In this document: piece by piece, positions 25,494 through 37,245 of the stretch | Layout: each line of letters opens with the position of its first letter | Position numbering within the stretch: position 1 is the stretch's first letter | Source of the DNA: Narthecium ossifragum | Lineage: Eukaryota > Streptophyta > Magnoliopsida > Dioscoreales > Nartheciaceae | Assembly (NCBI GenBank): GCA_963920575.1 | Contig: OY986965.1 | Coordinates: 10,306,290 to 10,370,289 of the forward strand | Direction of reading: 5' to 3' | Length of the DNA stretch: 64,000 nt | Program-made: the position numbers and the translations under genes | Notes under the pieces: model-generated | Database searches by the model: none | Seen by the model: the letters and a program-made list of their open reading frames with translations, nothing else | What the model was told of the DNA's origin: nothing

Positions 25494-25981
25494 ATCTCCC
25501 CCTTTTTTATGATGACAACCCTTTTAAATGTGATGATAAAATAATTTGGCTCCCCCTTAATCTATGCATCCATTTCTTTCAAAGAATGTGTTCTAAAGTG
25601 AATTCTTAGGATGCACACAAGTCATATATCACTAAGAGGATAAGAAAAGTTAATTTTGAGATATAATAACAAGTTAACTTAGATTATAGCATGTTCACTT
25701 CTTTTAAGAAAGTGAAAATTGGCTATCGTGGAATAGTTCATATGGATATTGGAGTTCAAAAATTTGTACTAATACAACTTAACATTATCCAACAACATTG
25801 CCTTTCATTCATTCAAAAGAGTTCAACACTTGCATTACAATACTTCCATTCAAAAACATTTCGGAAAACTTGGGATTACAAGAGTATTTCAAAGACAAGG
25901 TTTTCTAAAATACAAGAGTAGAAAAATATGAAATGTAGGGAAATTGTTTTCAACATTCATTACAACTATTTCTCCCCCTTT
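25494..25981 (-). promoter_or_regulatory. Multiple polypurine tracts of the Sirevirus
   Basis: On the minus strand an AAAAAAGGGGGAGAT tract directly abuts the 3' LTR (25494-25508). Further tracts lie upstream at ~25550-25560 (TTAAGGGGGAGCC) and ~25970-25981 (CCAAAGGGGGAGAAA). The first would prime plus-strand DNA synthesis. Several such tracts are characteristic of Sireviruses. Confidence 0.8.
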
Positions 25982-26021
25982 GGCATCATCAAAAAGAAGT
26001 AACATGGATGGGGATTTAGGA

Positions 26022-27254
26022 TCAATGAACTGAAGGTGTGGAAGGTGGAAATTCAGTCTTGATGTAGGTAAAAATGTCTTCAAGTTGCTTGGACATCTTT
26101 GCTTGATCCGTCGTGATTTATGCTTGGGAAGACTTGATGTCGCCTTGATTCACTTCCTTTCTTTCCAATCTTGCTTCAAGATCATCAAGTCTTTGAGATG
26201 TGGTGTGACGAGCTCGGCTTTGGGAAGATTTACCTTAATGTTCTTGAAGTCTAGGCTCTCCCCTTAAGTTTTCCTCATCATGCTCTTCTTGATGCTCATC
26301 TTTCTCATCACTACTAACATCACAAACACTATAGCCTAAGGCTCGTTTGGCGAAATTCATCCTTTTGAAGGTGGATTTATTGAAGGGTTGAGAGAGGGGT
26401 TTTCGTTCATCAACAACTAGATGAAGGGTAAGGGCTTGGAAAATATTGATTAGAAGTCATCCAAAAGGTAGTGATTGCATAGCCGTAAGGTTAAGCATTT
26501 CCTTGATAATGATATAACCTATGTTTAGAGGCTTCTTCCTAACCATGTAAGAAAGGACATAGGCATGAAGGGGCTTCAAATGATCATGGTGGCCAAGCTT
26601 AGGGAAAAGATTTGTTCCTAGAAAATGGGCAAGCCCCCTATAGTTTTGGTGTAAGCTATTTAATTCTATAGGATTTTTATCAACTAGATCAGGTCTAAGA
26701 ATTGCCCTTCTCCCTTGTTTATCCTGATCAATTCTTTTGAAATCCTCATATGAAGTAAAATATGCACACTCTCCTCGATTTGGTGCACTTAGCATCTCAT
26801 TTAGCCATTCTACGATAATCTTGATTTAATTTCCATAGATATAGCTACTAATGGCCACATATCCTTCATCATCAATATCTTTAGTCATATTGCAATAGAA
26901 ATATTGAACCATTTCGGGATACATAAATTGGGGCAAATCTAAGAATTTCTTCCAACCCATATCAGTGAAAAAAATTTCAACTACATATTCCTTTCCTATG
27001 GGCAACTGAAGAGCTCTGCCCGAAACCACAAATTTGTCCTTAAATTCTGGCCAAGAGTCATACCTATCTTTGTCTAGGAAGAAATAGTCATCGAAGGAAG
27101 GAGTAGAAGAAGGCATGGATGAGGACTATCCAAGTGAACCTTTGGCTTTCTTCTCCAACCTTCTCTTCTTCACTTCCTGCCTCTTCTTCTCATCTTGCGT
27201 CGGAGCAGTCGGCGTCGGAGGTGAAGGTGGTTCGGCGTTCTTGGTGCGAGGCAT
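26022..27254 (-). pseudogene. Sirevirus extra 3' ORF, plant transposon protein-like
   Basis: Downstream of pol on the same strand, a frame of about 411 codons starts at MPRTKNAEPPSPP (ATG at 27254) and ends at a TGA near 26022. A basic, Lys-rich N-terminus is followed by a globular region (DRYDSWPEFKDKFVVSGR; ECAYFTSYEDFKRIDQD; LRPDLV; LHAYVLSYMVRKKPLNIGY). The C-terminus is coiled-coil-like (DDLEARLERKEVNQGD). It resembles the widespread plant 'putative plant transposon protein' domain (Transposase_32 / PF20167); that match is from memory. Stops interrupt it after residue ~44, after SSYIYGN (26826), after LPFG (26457) and once in the C-terminal third. Its function in the element is unknown. 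Confidence 0.7.
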
Positions 27255-27793
27255 GGTGCGAGGCTCAGTTATGGTTTTGAGAGGAGAGGGGAAAGGAGAG
27301 GGCGATCCTGAGGTGTGGTGGACGAAGGAGAGCTAGGGCATGGTCGAACCAATGAAGATGGCGGACGTTGAAGAGGGGCTAGGGCACGGTCGAACCAATG
27401 AAGGTTTGATCGGGGGTTATAAGGGGAGATTTAACTGAAAATGACTGAAAAACTTTCACTTATTACCGTGGCACAGGATAGGTGTAAAAATGAAAGCCCA
27501 CGGTCGATCCAAGGAGTTGACGGTCGACCGTCCAATGCGAATGTATGCACGGTCGACCGTCAGGAAGTATGGATCGACCGTCAGTTTCAGAAAGTGAATT
27601 TTAAAATTCAATTTAAAATCATTTTTAAATCAAAACATCATAAAACTTTGCATATACGTGTAACTAAATATTATGAGCTAAAAACAACTCTTAAATCATG
27701 AAAATTACTCAATTTACCAAAATTTAGCACTCAAGTAGGATATTGTATAAAAAGCAGATAAAGAGGTGATCATACCTTTTCTTTTTATCTCCT

Positions 27794-30700
27794 TTATTTT
27801 GGACATCCATTGGACATCCCAAGCTCCCTTAATAGATATAGAAATCTGTCTTCAGTCAAGGGTTTGGTTAGAATATCCACAATTTGATGCTCGGTGCTAA
27901 CAAATTCAAGTGCAATATCTCCTTTTTGTGTGTGATCACGAAGGAAATAATGTCAAATTTCTATGTGCTTTGTTCTAGAATGTAGGATGGGATTCTTAGA
28001 TAAGCTTATGGCACTAGTGTTGTCACATCTAATAGGCATTTTACCTACATGTATGTTGTAATCTACCAATTGCATTTTCATCAAAAGTAATTGTGCACAA
28101 CAACTACCCACCGCAATGTATTCCGCTTCGACGCTGGATAAAGCAACAGAATTTTGCTTCTTGGAGAACTAAGAAACAAGTGCATGACCAAGAAAGTGAC
28201 ATGTACCACTTGTGCCTTTTCTATCAAGCCTGCATCTGGCAAAATCCGCATCGGAGTAGCCAATTAGATCAAAAGATGATCTTCTAGGATACCACAAACC
28301 ATAATTTTGGGTTCCTATTAGATATCTAAAAATCCTCTTGACCGCAACCAAATGAGATTCCTTAGGACAAGATTGATATCTAGCACAAAGCCAAACACTA
28401 AACATGATGTCCGGTCTACTAGCGGTCAAATAAAATAAAGAACCAATCATCCCTCTATAAAGTGTTTGTTCAACGGGTTTTCCATCTTTATCCTTGTCTA
28501 ATTTGAGTGTTGTACACATGGGGGTTTTATAAATTTTGGATTCGACAAAATCATATTTTTTTTAGTAGGTCTCTAGTGTATTTGACTTGATTTACAAAAA
28601 TCCCTCCTCGAGTTTGCATGATTTGTAAACCAAGAAAATAATTGAGTTCACCCATCAAACTCATCTCAAACTCACTTTGCATACATGTGGCAAATTCTTC
28701 ACAAAGTTTATCATTTGTAGAACCAAAAATAATATCATCAACATAAATTTGAACCAAGAGCAAATCTTTTCCTTTTGATTTGGTAAATAATGTAGTATCA
28801 ATTTTTCCTCTACAAAAATCATTATCTTTCAAGAATTTGCTAAGCCTTTCGTACCAAGCTCTAGGAGCTTGTTTTAATCCATACAAGACTTTAGTGAGCT
28901 TGAATATATGATCTCTCAATTTGTAATCTTCAAATCCGGAGAGTTGTTCAACATAGACTTCTTCCTTTAGGAAACCATTCAAGAAAGCACTCTTAACATC
29001 CATTTGATATAATTTGAAATCTTTGTAAGATGCAAAAGCTAGAAGTAGTCTTATTGCCTCAAGTCTAGCTATCGGTGCAAAAGTTTCATCAAAATCAATT
29101 CCTTCTTGTTGATTGAACCCTTTTGCCACAAGTCTAGCTTTGTTCCTTGTAATTGTCCTCGATTCATCTATTTTGTTTCTAAAAACCCATTTAGTACCAA
29201 TGACGGGATGATCATAAGGTCTAGGTACCAAATTCCAAACTTCATTTCTTTCAAATTGATTCAACTCTTTTTGCATTGCTAAGATCCAATGATCATCCTC
29301 TAGTGCTTTCTCAATCGTTTTGGGCTCAATTTGAGATAGGAAGGCTAGATTTGCACAAGCATTTAATGAAGATCTAGTTTGGATTACTCTTGATGGCTCA
29401 CCAATTACTTATCAATTCCTTTGGGTGTGAAGATGCATATTTCCAATTTTTGGGCAAATCATGATGTTGATCACTAGGTGTAATTTCAAAGGATTCCTCA
29501 AATCTATCATTCAATTATTCAACATCATTTTGGGTTTCATCTACTACAATTTTTGAATTGACATTAGGAATATCATCATCTTTACCATCAATTCTACTAG
29601 GGACTATAATCATTTCATTAAAAGTAACATGCATTGATTCTTCAACCACTAAGGTTCTTTTATTGAAAAATCTATAGCTTTTGCTTCTCTTCGAATATCC
29701 AAGAAAAGCTCCTTCATCGGATCTAGCATCAAATTTTCCAAAGCTCATAGGGGGTTTTCTTCAAAATAGGTCGCAAACTTACTATATTAATCACATGACA
29801 AGAAGTATTAATTGCTTCGGCCCAAAAATACTTAGGAAGATTATTCTCACATAATAGAGTTCTAGCCATGTCTTGTAGGGTTCTATTTTTCCTTTCAACA
29901 ACACCATTTTGTTGAGGGGTTCTAGGTGATGAGAAGTTATGGAAAATCCCGTTGTCATTGCAAAATTTTTTAGATTGGAATTCTTGAATTCTCCTTCACG
30001 GTCACTTCTAATGCATGTAATGAGAATACCTTTCTAATTTTGGACTCTTCTACAAAAGTTGGTGAATTCCTCAAAGACTTCATCTTTGTGTGAAAGGAAA
30101 ATCACCCAAGTGTATCTAGTGTAATCATCTACTAGTACGAAGCCTTATGAGCTACCACCTAAGCTTGTAGGTTTGGTTGGTCCAAAAAGGTCCATGTGAA
30201 TAAGTTCTAATGCTCTTGTGGTGGAAACTGCATCTTTAGGCTTGAAAGATGATTTCACTTGTTTTTCTCTTTGACATGCATCACAAATCTTATCTTTCTC
30301 AAATTTGATCTTGGGAAGTCCAAGAACAAGATCTTTTCGAGAAAGTTTGGATATTAAATCCATGTGTGCATGTCTAAGCCTTCTATGCTATAACCATGAA
30401 TTATCATTTAAGACACTAAAGCATACATCATTATAGCAAACAAGATCATCAAGATAAAATGTGTATACATTACCATCACGATGACCCATTAGTAAGATTT
30501 TATCACTAAGAGCATTCTTAACATAGCATTTTGAATCTTCAAAAATAACTTTGTTACCTCTATCACATAATTGACTAATGCTAAGCAAATTATGTTTCAA
30601 ACATTCAACTAAGAGAACATTTTCAATAACAATGAAAGAGGTTTTACCAATATTACCAATGCCAATTTTTTTTCTTTTTCATTGTCTCCAAAGGTCACCA

Positions 30701-30821
30701 TTCCTCCATCTTTAGATTGAAAGGTTGAGAACATGCTCCTTTCTCCCGTCATGTGTCTTGAGCATCCACTATCAAGGTACCATCTTTTAGCCTTTGTGTT
30801 GGTCTTGATCTTGGATCTCAT
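27794..30821 (-). pseudogene. Sirevirus pol: protease, integrase, reverse transcriptase, RNase H (dead)
   Basis: In minus-strand order: aspartic protease WYLDSGCSRHMTG (near 30790); GAG-pre-integrase HNLLSISQLCDRG; integrase zinc region with the paired Cys of CDACQREKQ; and the linker MDLFGPTKP. The reverse transcriptase is at 29276-28551, with [34 protein letters not shown] and the YVDD box. RNase H (28519-27794) has LIGYSDADFA and ends ELGMSNGCP. Breaks: a TAG for the Trp just before HRRL (near 30390), a stop in the integrase after LGGSS (30145) with frame loss to ~29750, frameshifts at 29276 and 28551, and a TGA after HIEI in RNase H. The catalytic boxes of protease and reverse transcriptase remain readable. 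Confidence 0.9.
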
Positions 30822-30849
30822 ACACTCCTACAAATAAGAGATCAAACCT

Positions 30850-32587
30850 TGATTTTTAGTACCCAAATCTTTTTGGGTCCATTTGCATTAGTACTATGCA
30901 AAGAGAAGAAGATGAATGTTTAGGTGCCCAAATTCTCTTAGCATTAGCATGCCTCATTAGATAGCAACTAGGTGCAATGTGACCTACTTTGCAACAATAA
31001 TGATATATATGTGCTTGTGCTACTTTAGGAGGATGAGAAGAAGCTTTAACAAAGTTAGTCTTATTTTGGTTGTTCACCTTCCTAGGGTTGTAGCCAATTC
31101 CTTCCTTGTTTAAGGAGCTCCTTTGGCTATCAAGGATCTCATCTAACTTGTCTCTACTCTTCACGAATTTAGCTATAGTGATTTTTAAGTCATTAACCTC
31201 AAGAGTGAGATCTCTCTTGGATTTCCTCAAGTAAATAAGTTCCCTTTGCATATCATAGTTGTGTTCTTCAATATGGTGAGCTCATATTGAGTGTCCTTGA
31301 GTTCCTCCTCAAGTGTGTCACTAGTGTCACAAGAGTTGTTGTCTAGCATGCATTTGTTTTCCTTTTCCAAGGTTCCAATCCTATGCATGACATCTAATTT
31401 TTCTTCTTCTACTTTCTTCAAGTCCTTACAAGTAGCATAGTATTTTTTTTTAAGGAATTTGAAATCATTAGCTAAAGCATGATAAGCATAAAAAAGTTTT
31501 TCAAATGCAAGCTCATCCTCTACCTCATTTTCCTATTCTTCCTCATCTCCATGTGCCATTAAGCATATGTTGGCTACCTCTTGTTCTTCTTCATCAGATG
31601 AGGTCTCCACATCACTTTCTCCCCAAGTAGCCATTATTGCTTTCTTTTTCTTGAACTCCTTCTTTGAAGGCTTCTTGAGTTGAGGATAATCAAACTTGAT
31701 GTGTCCGGGTTTCCTACACTCATAACATATGATTTCATTTGAGTTAGAAGAAGTAGGATTGTATTTTTCACCTTTGGGGAATTTCTTCTTAAAGAAGTTC
31801 TTTCCTCCTTGGCACTTGAAGATCTTTTGAATTCTTCTTGATATCATCACCAATTCTTCATCGTCATCTCCTTCACTTGACTCGGATGAGTCTTTGCTAG
31901 ATGACTTGAAAGCAACCGTCTTCTTCTTTTATCTCCTTCTTCGTTGTTTCTCTTCAAGTTCATCTCATAGGTCATGAGGGAACCCATGAGCTCATCGAGT
32001 GACAACTTGGATACATCCTTGGCTTCTTCGATCGCTGTTACTTTAGGATCCCATGACTTCGGTAGACACCTAAGTATCTTTCTCACAACTTCATCATTAG
32101 CATAAATTTTTCCAAGAGATTCAAGCACATTTAATATGTTAGTAAAACGTGTAAATATCTCACTAATAGTTTCATTATTCTTCATGCAAAATAGTTCATA
32201 CTCATGTTCAAGCATACTTATTTTAGACTCTTTAACTCGGCTTGTTCCCTCATAAGTAATCTCAAGTTTGTCCCATATCTCTTTTGATGATTTGCATGTA
32301 GAGACCCTATTGAATTCACTAGGACAAAGGGTACAAAATAGAAAGCTTTTGGCCTTGGCATTTGTTTGAAGGTTCTTGAGATCAATTGGGGTGTAGTCAC
32401 TCTTTGTCTTTGAGACTTCTTTCCCTTCAACAATTTTCATAGGGATATAAGGTCCATCCTCTATTACTAACCGAGCTTCATAATCCATAGATTGGATGAA
32501 TATCTCCATCTTGGTTTTCCAATATGTATAGTTTGATCCATTGAAGTATGGTGGCCTATTGGTAGCTTGTCCCTCTATGTTTTTCAT
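30850..32587 (-). pseudogene. Sirevirus gag (dead), with coiled coil and two zinc knuckles
   Basis: The frame starts MKNIEGQATNRPPYFNGSNY at 32587, a typical copia UBN2-type capsid start (YWKTKMEIFIQS; IWDKLEITYEGT; RFTNILNVL). A zinc knuckle at ~31710 reads CYECRKPGHIKFDY, where the last ligand Cys has become Tyr. A long Glu/Lys-rich coiled coil (31420-31150) follows. A second knuckle, YHYCCKVGHIAPSC (~31000), has the first Cys replaced by Tyr. Frameshifts near 31850, 31430 and 31240 break the frame. The extended gag with a coiled coil supports the Sirevirus assignment. Confidence 0.87.
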
Positions 32588-32637
32588 CTTTAGATAGATC
32601 CTCTAAGGGTTGTTACACCACCAAAAATAGAGATCTA

Positions 32638-32649
32638 GCTCTGATACCA
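32638..32649 (-). promoter_or_regulatory. Primer-binding site, initiator-Met tRNA
   Basis: The minus strand reads TGGTATCAGAGC two bases inside the 5' LTR end. It is complementary to the 3' end of plant initiator methionine tRNA and is the standard Ty1-copia primer site. It fixes the orientation of the element. Confidence 0.93.
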
Positions 32650-32651
32650 AT

Positions 32652-35600
32652 TGAAGGTTCAAGGGGGGGTGAATTGGACTCTTTTCGAAAAACTAGATTA
32701 ATGAAAAAATCAGGAATGAGAGAATTTACGCATTAAATGCTTGTAGATGAAATGAAACTAAAGCAAAATTGCATGCAAGAATTATATCCAGAAAAGGTTA
32801 GAGAGATGACATCGATTTTATAGTAGTTCGACCCAACTCTTGGTCTACGTACACTTCTCTCAAGCCTCTCCTCGAGGTTCCACTACTTACAAATCTTTTA
32901 CAAGCTTTTCCTCCAAGCTTCCCGGTGCTTGGTGACCTTACAATCACAACCACTTGTTGTTGGATAACTCTCAAAGTACTTCCTCATATTCGAAGAAGAT
33001 TTACAAAGGTTGTAGCTCTAAAGAAAATAAGTAGTAGCTCTTGCTAAGACTTGCTCAGATGATCTCAATAATATCAATAATAGTTGTGGCAAGTTTACAA
33101 TAAAGAACTACTTATATCTAGCTTTCAACCAGCTCAAAGATGACCTCCAACGACTCTCTGCAACTCTCCAACGGCTCTCTGCAACTCTCCAACGGCTAGT
33201 TTTTTACTCTGCTCGTTGCTGGCGGTCGATCCATGCATCGTCCGTGACATCGACCGTCATGTACAAAAACTTAGCCTTTGCGTCCTACGGTCGATCCACC
33301 CATCGACCGTCGCATCGTCTGTCAGGCTCTGTTGTGAAAAATGCTTCCCATGGTTGATGCTCTGATCGACCGCCGCTTCTTTACTTTTCACCAACATCCT
33401 CTACGGTCGACCGTCATATCGTCCGTCGGATCGTCCGTGAGCCTACAACATTTAAAACCACAAAGTCCAAACCTCACGGTCGACCGGTCCATCGACTGTC
33501 AGGCTCTGTCAAGAAAATGGCTTCACAGGGTCGATGCAACGATCGACCGTGTGAGGGCCCATCCCTCTGACCTGGCTCGACCGCGTGGGTCGAGAGCCGA
33601 TTTTCTGTTGGTTTGGTTCCGCGTCGGGCACGATCGGGCGATCGTGTGGCGGTTTGGACCCCGGAGGCATTTTGGTAAATATGCCCTCTGGTGGTCGGTT
33701 TCACACCCGCGTTGCACCCACGGCCTTGGATTGATGTATGTGTTTGATTAGAATCTCTAGGTTGCGTCCGATCGGAAGATCGGAGCTCGATCGGGAAAGA
33801 TCGAATCGGACGGCTGAGATAGATCCAGAGTTTCTATATAAGCCCTGTCCCTTTCTTCTCTTTCCTTCTCTCCTTCTCATGTCGTTTTCTTCCCTTCTCT
33901 CTCCTTCGGCTGAGCTAGGGTTTGGAGACTTGGGCTTCGGAGCACGGATCTTGGCGGCTTGACTAGTTGGACGCGTGGAGGAGCTACCCTACTTGCTCAA
34001 GTAGGTGTTTCTACCTCGATCTTAGGATCGGGTTCTCCTAGGATAGGTTTATTGCACTTTCGCTGTAGGAATACATGTTAGAATGCTTTGTATCTCTTTG
34101 CACATGTGTTGTAGCTCCTTTTCTGTATTCCTACGTTGCAAATTTGGTATTCTAACGGTTGGTTTCCGTATTATCGCCGTTTTGTCGATTTTCGTCCATT
34201 TGGACCTAGGTAGAAGATTTAACCGTCAAAAACTGGATTTCTTCATTCCATTAGCTTCCCCATTGTTAAATACATTTGCTTGCAAAATCTCATCTAATTC
34301 CAACCTGATTTGATCCTTGAAATCCAAGAAATTGGATTTCTGGCACTGTTCTGAGGAACTGTGCCTGAGGCTCGACCATCGACCGTCAAGCGTTGATACG
34401 CTCCTTCGGGGCTCGACGGTCGATCGGTGCATCGACCGTCAAGTATTGACTTACTCTTTCTGGGCCTGACGGTCGACCGTCGGATCGACCGTCGGGCTCT
34501 GTCGGGATTTTAGCTTCCTAGGGTCGATGCATGGATCGACCGCGGGATCTTCCCTTTTTGCCTTTTACCTGACGGTCGACCGTCGGATCGACTGTAGTAT
34601 CGACCGTCAGGCGCTATTTGGTTTTGGGCCTCTCAGGGTCGATGAGTGGATCGACCGTCGCCCTTGGTTTTCTTCGCTTTGGTCTCACGGTCGATCGCCG
34701 GATCGACCGTGACATCGTCCGTGGTCTCACGGTCGATCTTCGGATGGACCGTGACATCGTCCGTGACCCCTTGGACTTGGTTTTCTGGCTTTTCTTGGAT
34801 GGATTTGAATTGTGATTAACATCTAAACATGTTGGGAAGTACGTATGTGGATTTTATGGGGTTTTCAATGGATTTCCATCGGGTTTGGGGATCGATTAGA
34901 GTAAATGCACTTTTTGGGTGAATCTATGGTTTCAGTTGCCTTTAATACATGTATGGATGTAGTTAATTGCTTAATGGTGTGCTTAGCCTTTAGCTAGCTA
35001 TGAATGCTAGCTAATGAGGAATTGTGGAACCTTAGCCTCTTGCCGGCGAGTGCCGAGGGCTATTGTATATCTGTTGGACTTGTAACTGATGATGTGACAT
35101 GTAGAGATATCTAGGATAGATGTTTGCCTAGGCTCATGCATTGTGTGCATTAGAGGCATTTGAGGTTAGGCGGGCGATGGTTTGGATCGCCGATCCGAGG
35201 CTCTCGGGTAGCTCGGATCTAGCCTTAAGACCGTGGCTGTGTAGTCAGGTTTAGGGTGTGTCTGTTTAATCAAAATCTCATGTCCTTTGAGGATTTGCGA
35301 TAGTTGACTCTGATCAGTGTTTGAGGTTTAGAGGTCGTGTTGTCCTCCGAAGCTGAGTCCTAAGGATGGTTGTCGACGTCCCTGACATGGTCCCCAGGCA
35401 GTGGTTTCCTGCTGGTAATGGCGATCCTACTGGTTCCGGTTCTTTCCTCCCAGCGTGTTGGTTGATGTTCCCAGCGTGGTCGGTTGAGAAGAGTAGGATC
35501 CCTTAGGGAGTAGACAGGGTCGTGGGACCCATGGCATCCGTTAGACTTAGGCTGGGAGACAATACTGTTGTTGTTTTCCTCCTTTCAGTGTGCCGTAGAG

Positions 35601-36234
35601 TAGAACCCTACTGAGCTTATCGCTCACTCCTATCCGGGCTGCGTTTGCAGGTGCAGGCGGCAATTCTTCGTCTGTGGAGCCGGCGAGATCGGCCTTTGGC
35701 GGCGCGAGTACATCCAGAGGTGCTTGAGGTTGCTTGGAGGATTATCTGTTGTACCCTTTTGATATATATGTACATGTTGTAAACATTTTGAGGACTTTGG
35801 GATTTTTGTATAAATCTGTCTCTTGGAAGACTTTGTATCAATTATGTAACTGTACAACTTGATGTTATATGAATTGAATCTGTTTCGCCTCTGGAATACA
35901 ATTGTTTAAATTATCCGTCTTTTCCGCTTTGTATCGCGCCGATTGAAGATGAATAGTGATAGGAACCCTCACGCCCCGTCCTGGATGGGTTTTCTGGGTC
36001 GGGGTGTGACAGACCGCGAGCCAACATTTCATTTTGTCAAGTATGGTGCATCGTCCGCGGTCGATCCTTGGATCGACCGTCGCATCCCCATGGTCGATCC
36101 ATGCATCGACCGTCAGTACATAAACTCATTAAATATTGAATTTTAGACTTTGAATTAAAGGGATAATAAATATTAAACATATATTTTATCATTTAATGTA
36201 TGTTGGTATCATGAAAACAAGGTTAGGATCAACA
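32652..36234 (-). repeat. Sirevirus 5' LTR, split by solo LTR 5
   Basis: Own sequence is 32652-33549 and 36017-36234, ~1.1 kb. It is colinear with the 3' LTR. GGTCGATC/GATCGACC palindromes lie at 33220-33549 and 36055-36115. The minus-strand start is TGTTGATCCTAACC, next to the CTATG target duplication. Confidence 0.9.
33550..36011 (+). mobile_element. Solo LTR 5 (subfamily B) in the Sirevirus 5' LTR
   Basis: TGTGAGGGCCCATCCCTC to GGTTTTCTGGGTCGGGGTGTGACA, 2,462 bp, with exact target duplication GACCG (33545-33549 and 36012-36016). A TATA-like TCTATATAAGCC at ~33833 is a plausible LTR promoter. Positions 34370-34765 form a GGTCGATC/GATCGACC palindrome array like that of LTR 4. No coding region. 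Confidence 0.93.
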
Positions 36235-37245
36235 CTATGTTTATCCTTTGGCAAGCTATAGGCTACGCCTAGCCCTATATGTTGTGATGCCATACTGTTG
36301 CATGCTTATATTTCTGTATCTCTGTGTCTGATCATTGCATGCATCTTGATTGTATTAGAAGCATTAAGGCTAGGTGGTAGGTGATGGATTCGATCGCCGA
36401 TCCAGAGTTCTCGGGTAGCCCGGATCTAGCCCTAGGTCTGGGGTTGGGTTAGTTGAGGACTAGGACGAGATTGTGTGGTGATGATCTGGTGTTGATCGAG
36501 GTTGCAACCTAGATATAATCATTTGAATTATGGTATTGAGGAATAGAGATCGTATTGTCTGTTTGTCCCAAGGGCCTAAGTATGGATGTTGATGTCCATG
36601 ACATATGTCCCCGTACAAGGGGTGGTGTATGGTGAGAGCTCTGGCGGTGAGTGCGGCGGCGATGCACCGACCCTGTGTCCGGGCTCGTGTTGGTCATCCT
36701 CCTTGTTTCGCCGCTTGGGTGAGGGTGACCCTATTTAGGGGCCCATTCTGGATCGACGAGGTGTGATGCCTCCAGTGGCACCTTAGACTTGGGATGAAGG
36801 ACAATACTGTTGTGGTTTCCCCTTCCTTGAGTGTGACGTAGAGTAGAATCTTACTGGGCATTGTTGCTCACCCTACCTGGGCTGCATCGGCGATGCAGGT
36901 CGATGCAGTTCATTCTTTTAGGTGTTCTTCTAGAAGATGACGTGATATTTTGAGGTGATCGAGGACTTGGAGCTTCGAGGAGTTTTTCGACAGTTAATTT
37001 ACAGTTTTCATCAAAGATGTATAAATTGATGTATAATCCGATGTATCCAAGAACAGAATTATATGATTATTAATTCAGTTCTATTTGAGAAATGTTGTAA
37101 TATTCTTTAATGTAGATGTTGAGGAATGTGATGACGTTGAAATTGTTTAATGTACAGGTTTCTTGTGCTATAATTATAAAGGAGATTCTATCGAATTTTT
37201 TTATGAACTGGAGGACCAGATTGTTCAAACTCGTAGCAGTTATAT

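Larger units (their letters stand above)
17283..36234 (-). mobile_element. Ty1-copia retrotransposon, Sirevirus (SIRE/Maximus) type, with nested insertions
   Basis: A complete-length but dead element on the minus strand. The 5-bp target duplication CTATG lies at 17278-17282 and 36235-36239. The 5' LTR is 32652-36234 and the 3' LTR 17283-25493, each ~1.1 kb after removing nested LTRs. A primer-binding site matches initiator-Met tRNA, and there are several polypurine tracts. Domain order is gag, protease, integrase, reverse transcriptase, RNase H, then an extra 3' ORF. Long coiled-coil gag, two zinc knuckles, multiple polypurine tracts and a post-pol ORF are Sirevirus hallmarks. All frames carry stops. 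It sits inside solo LTR 2. Confidence 0.93.
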
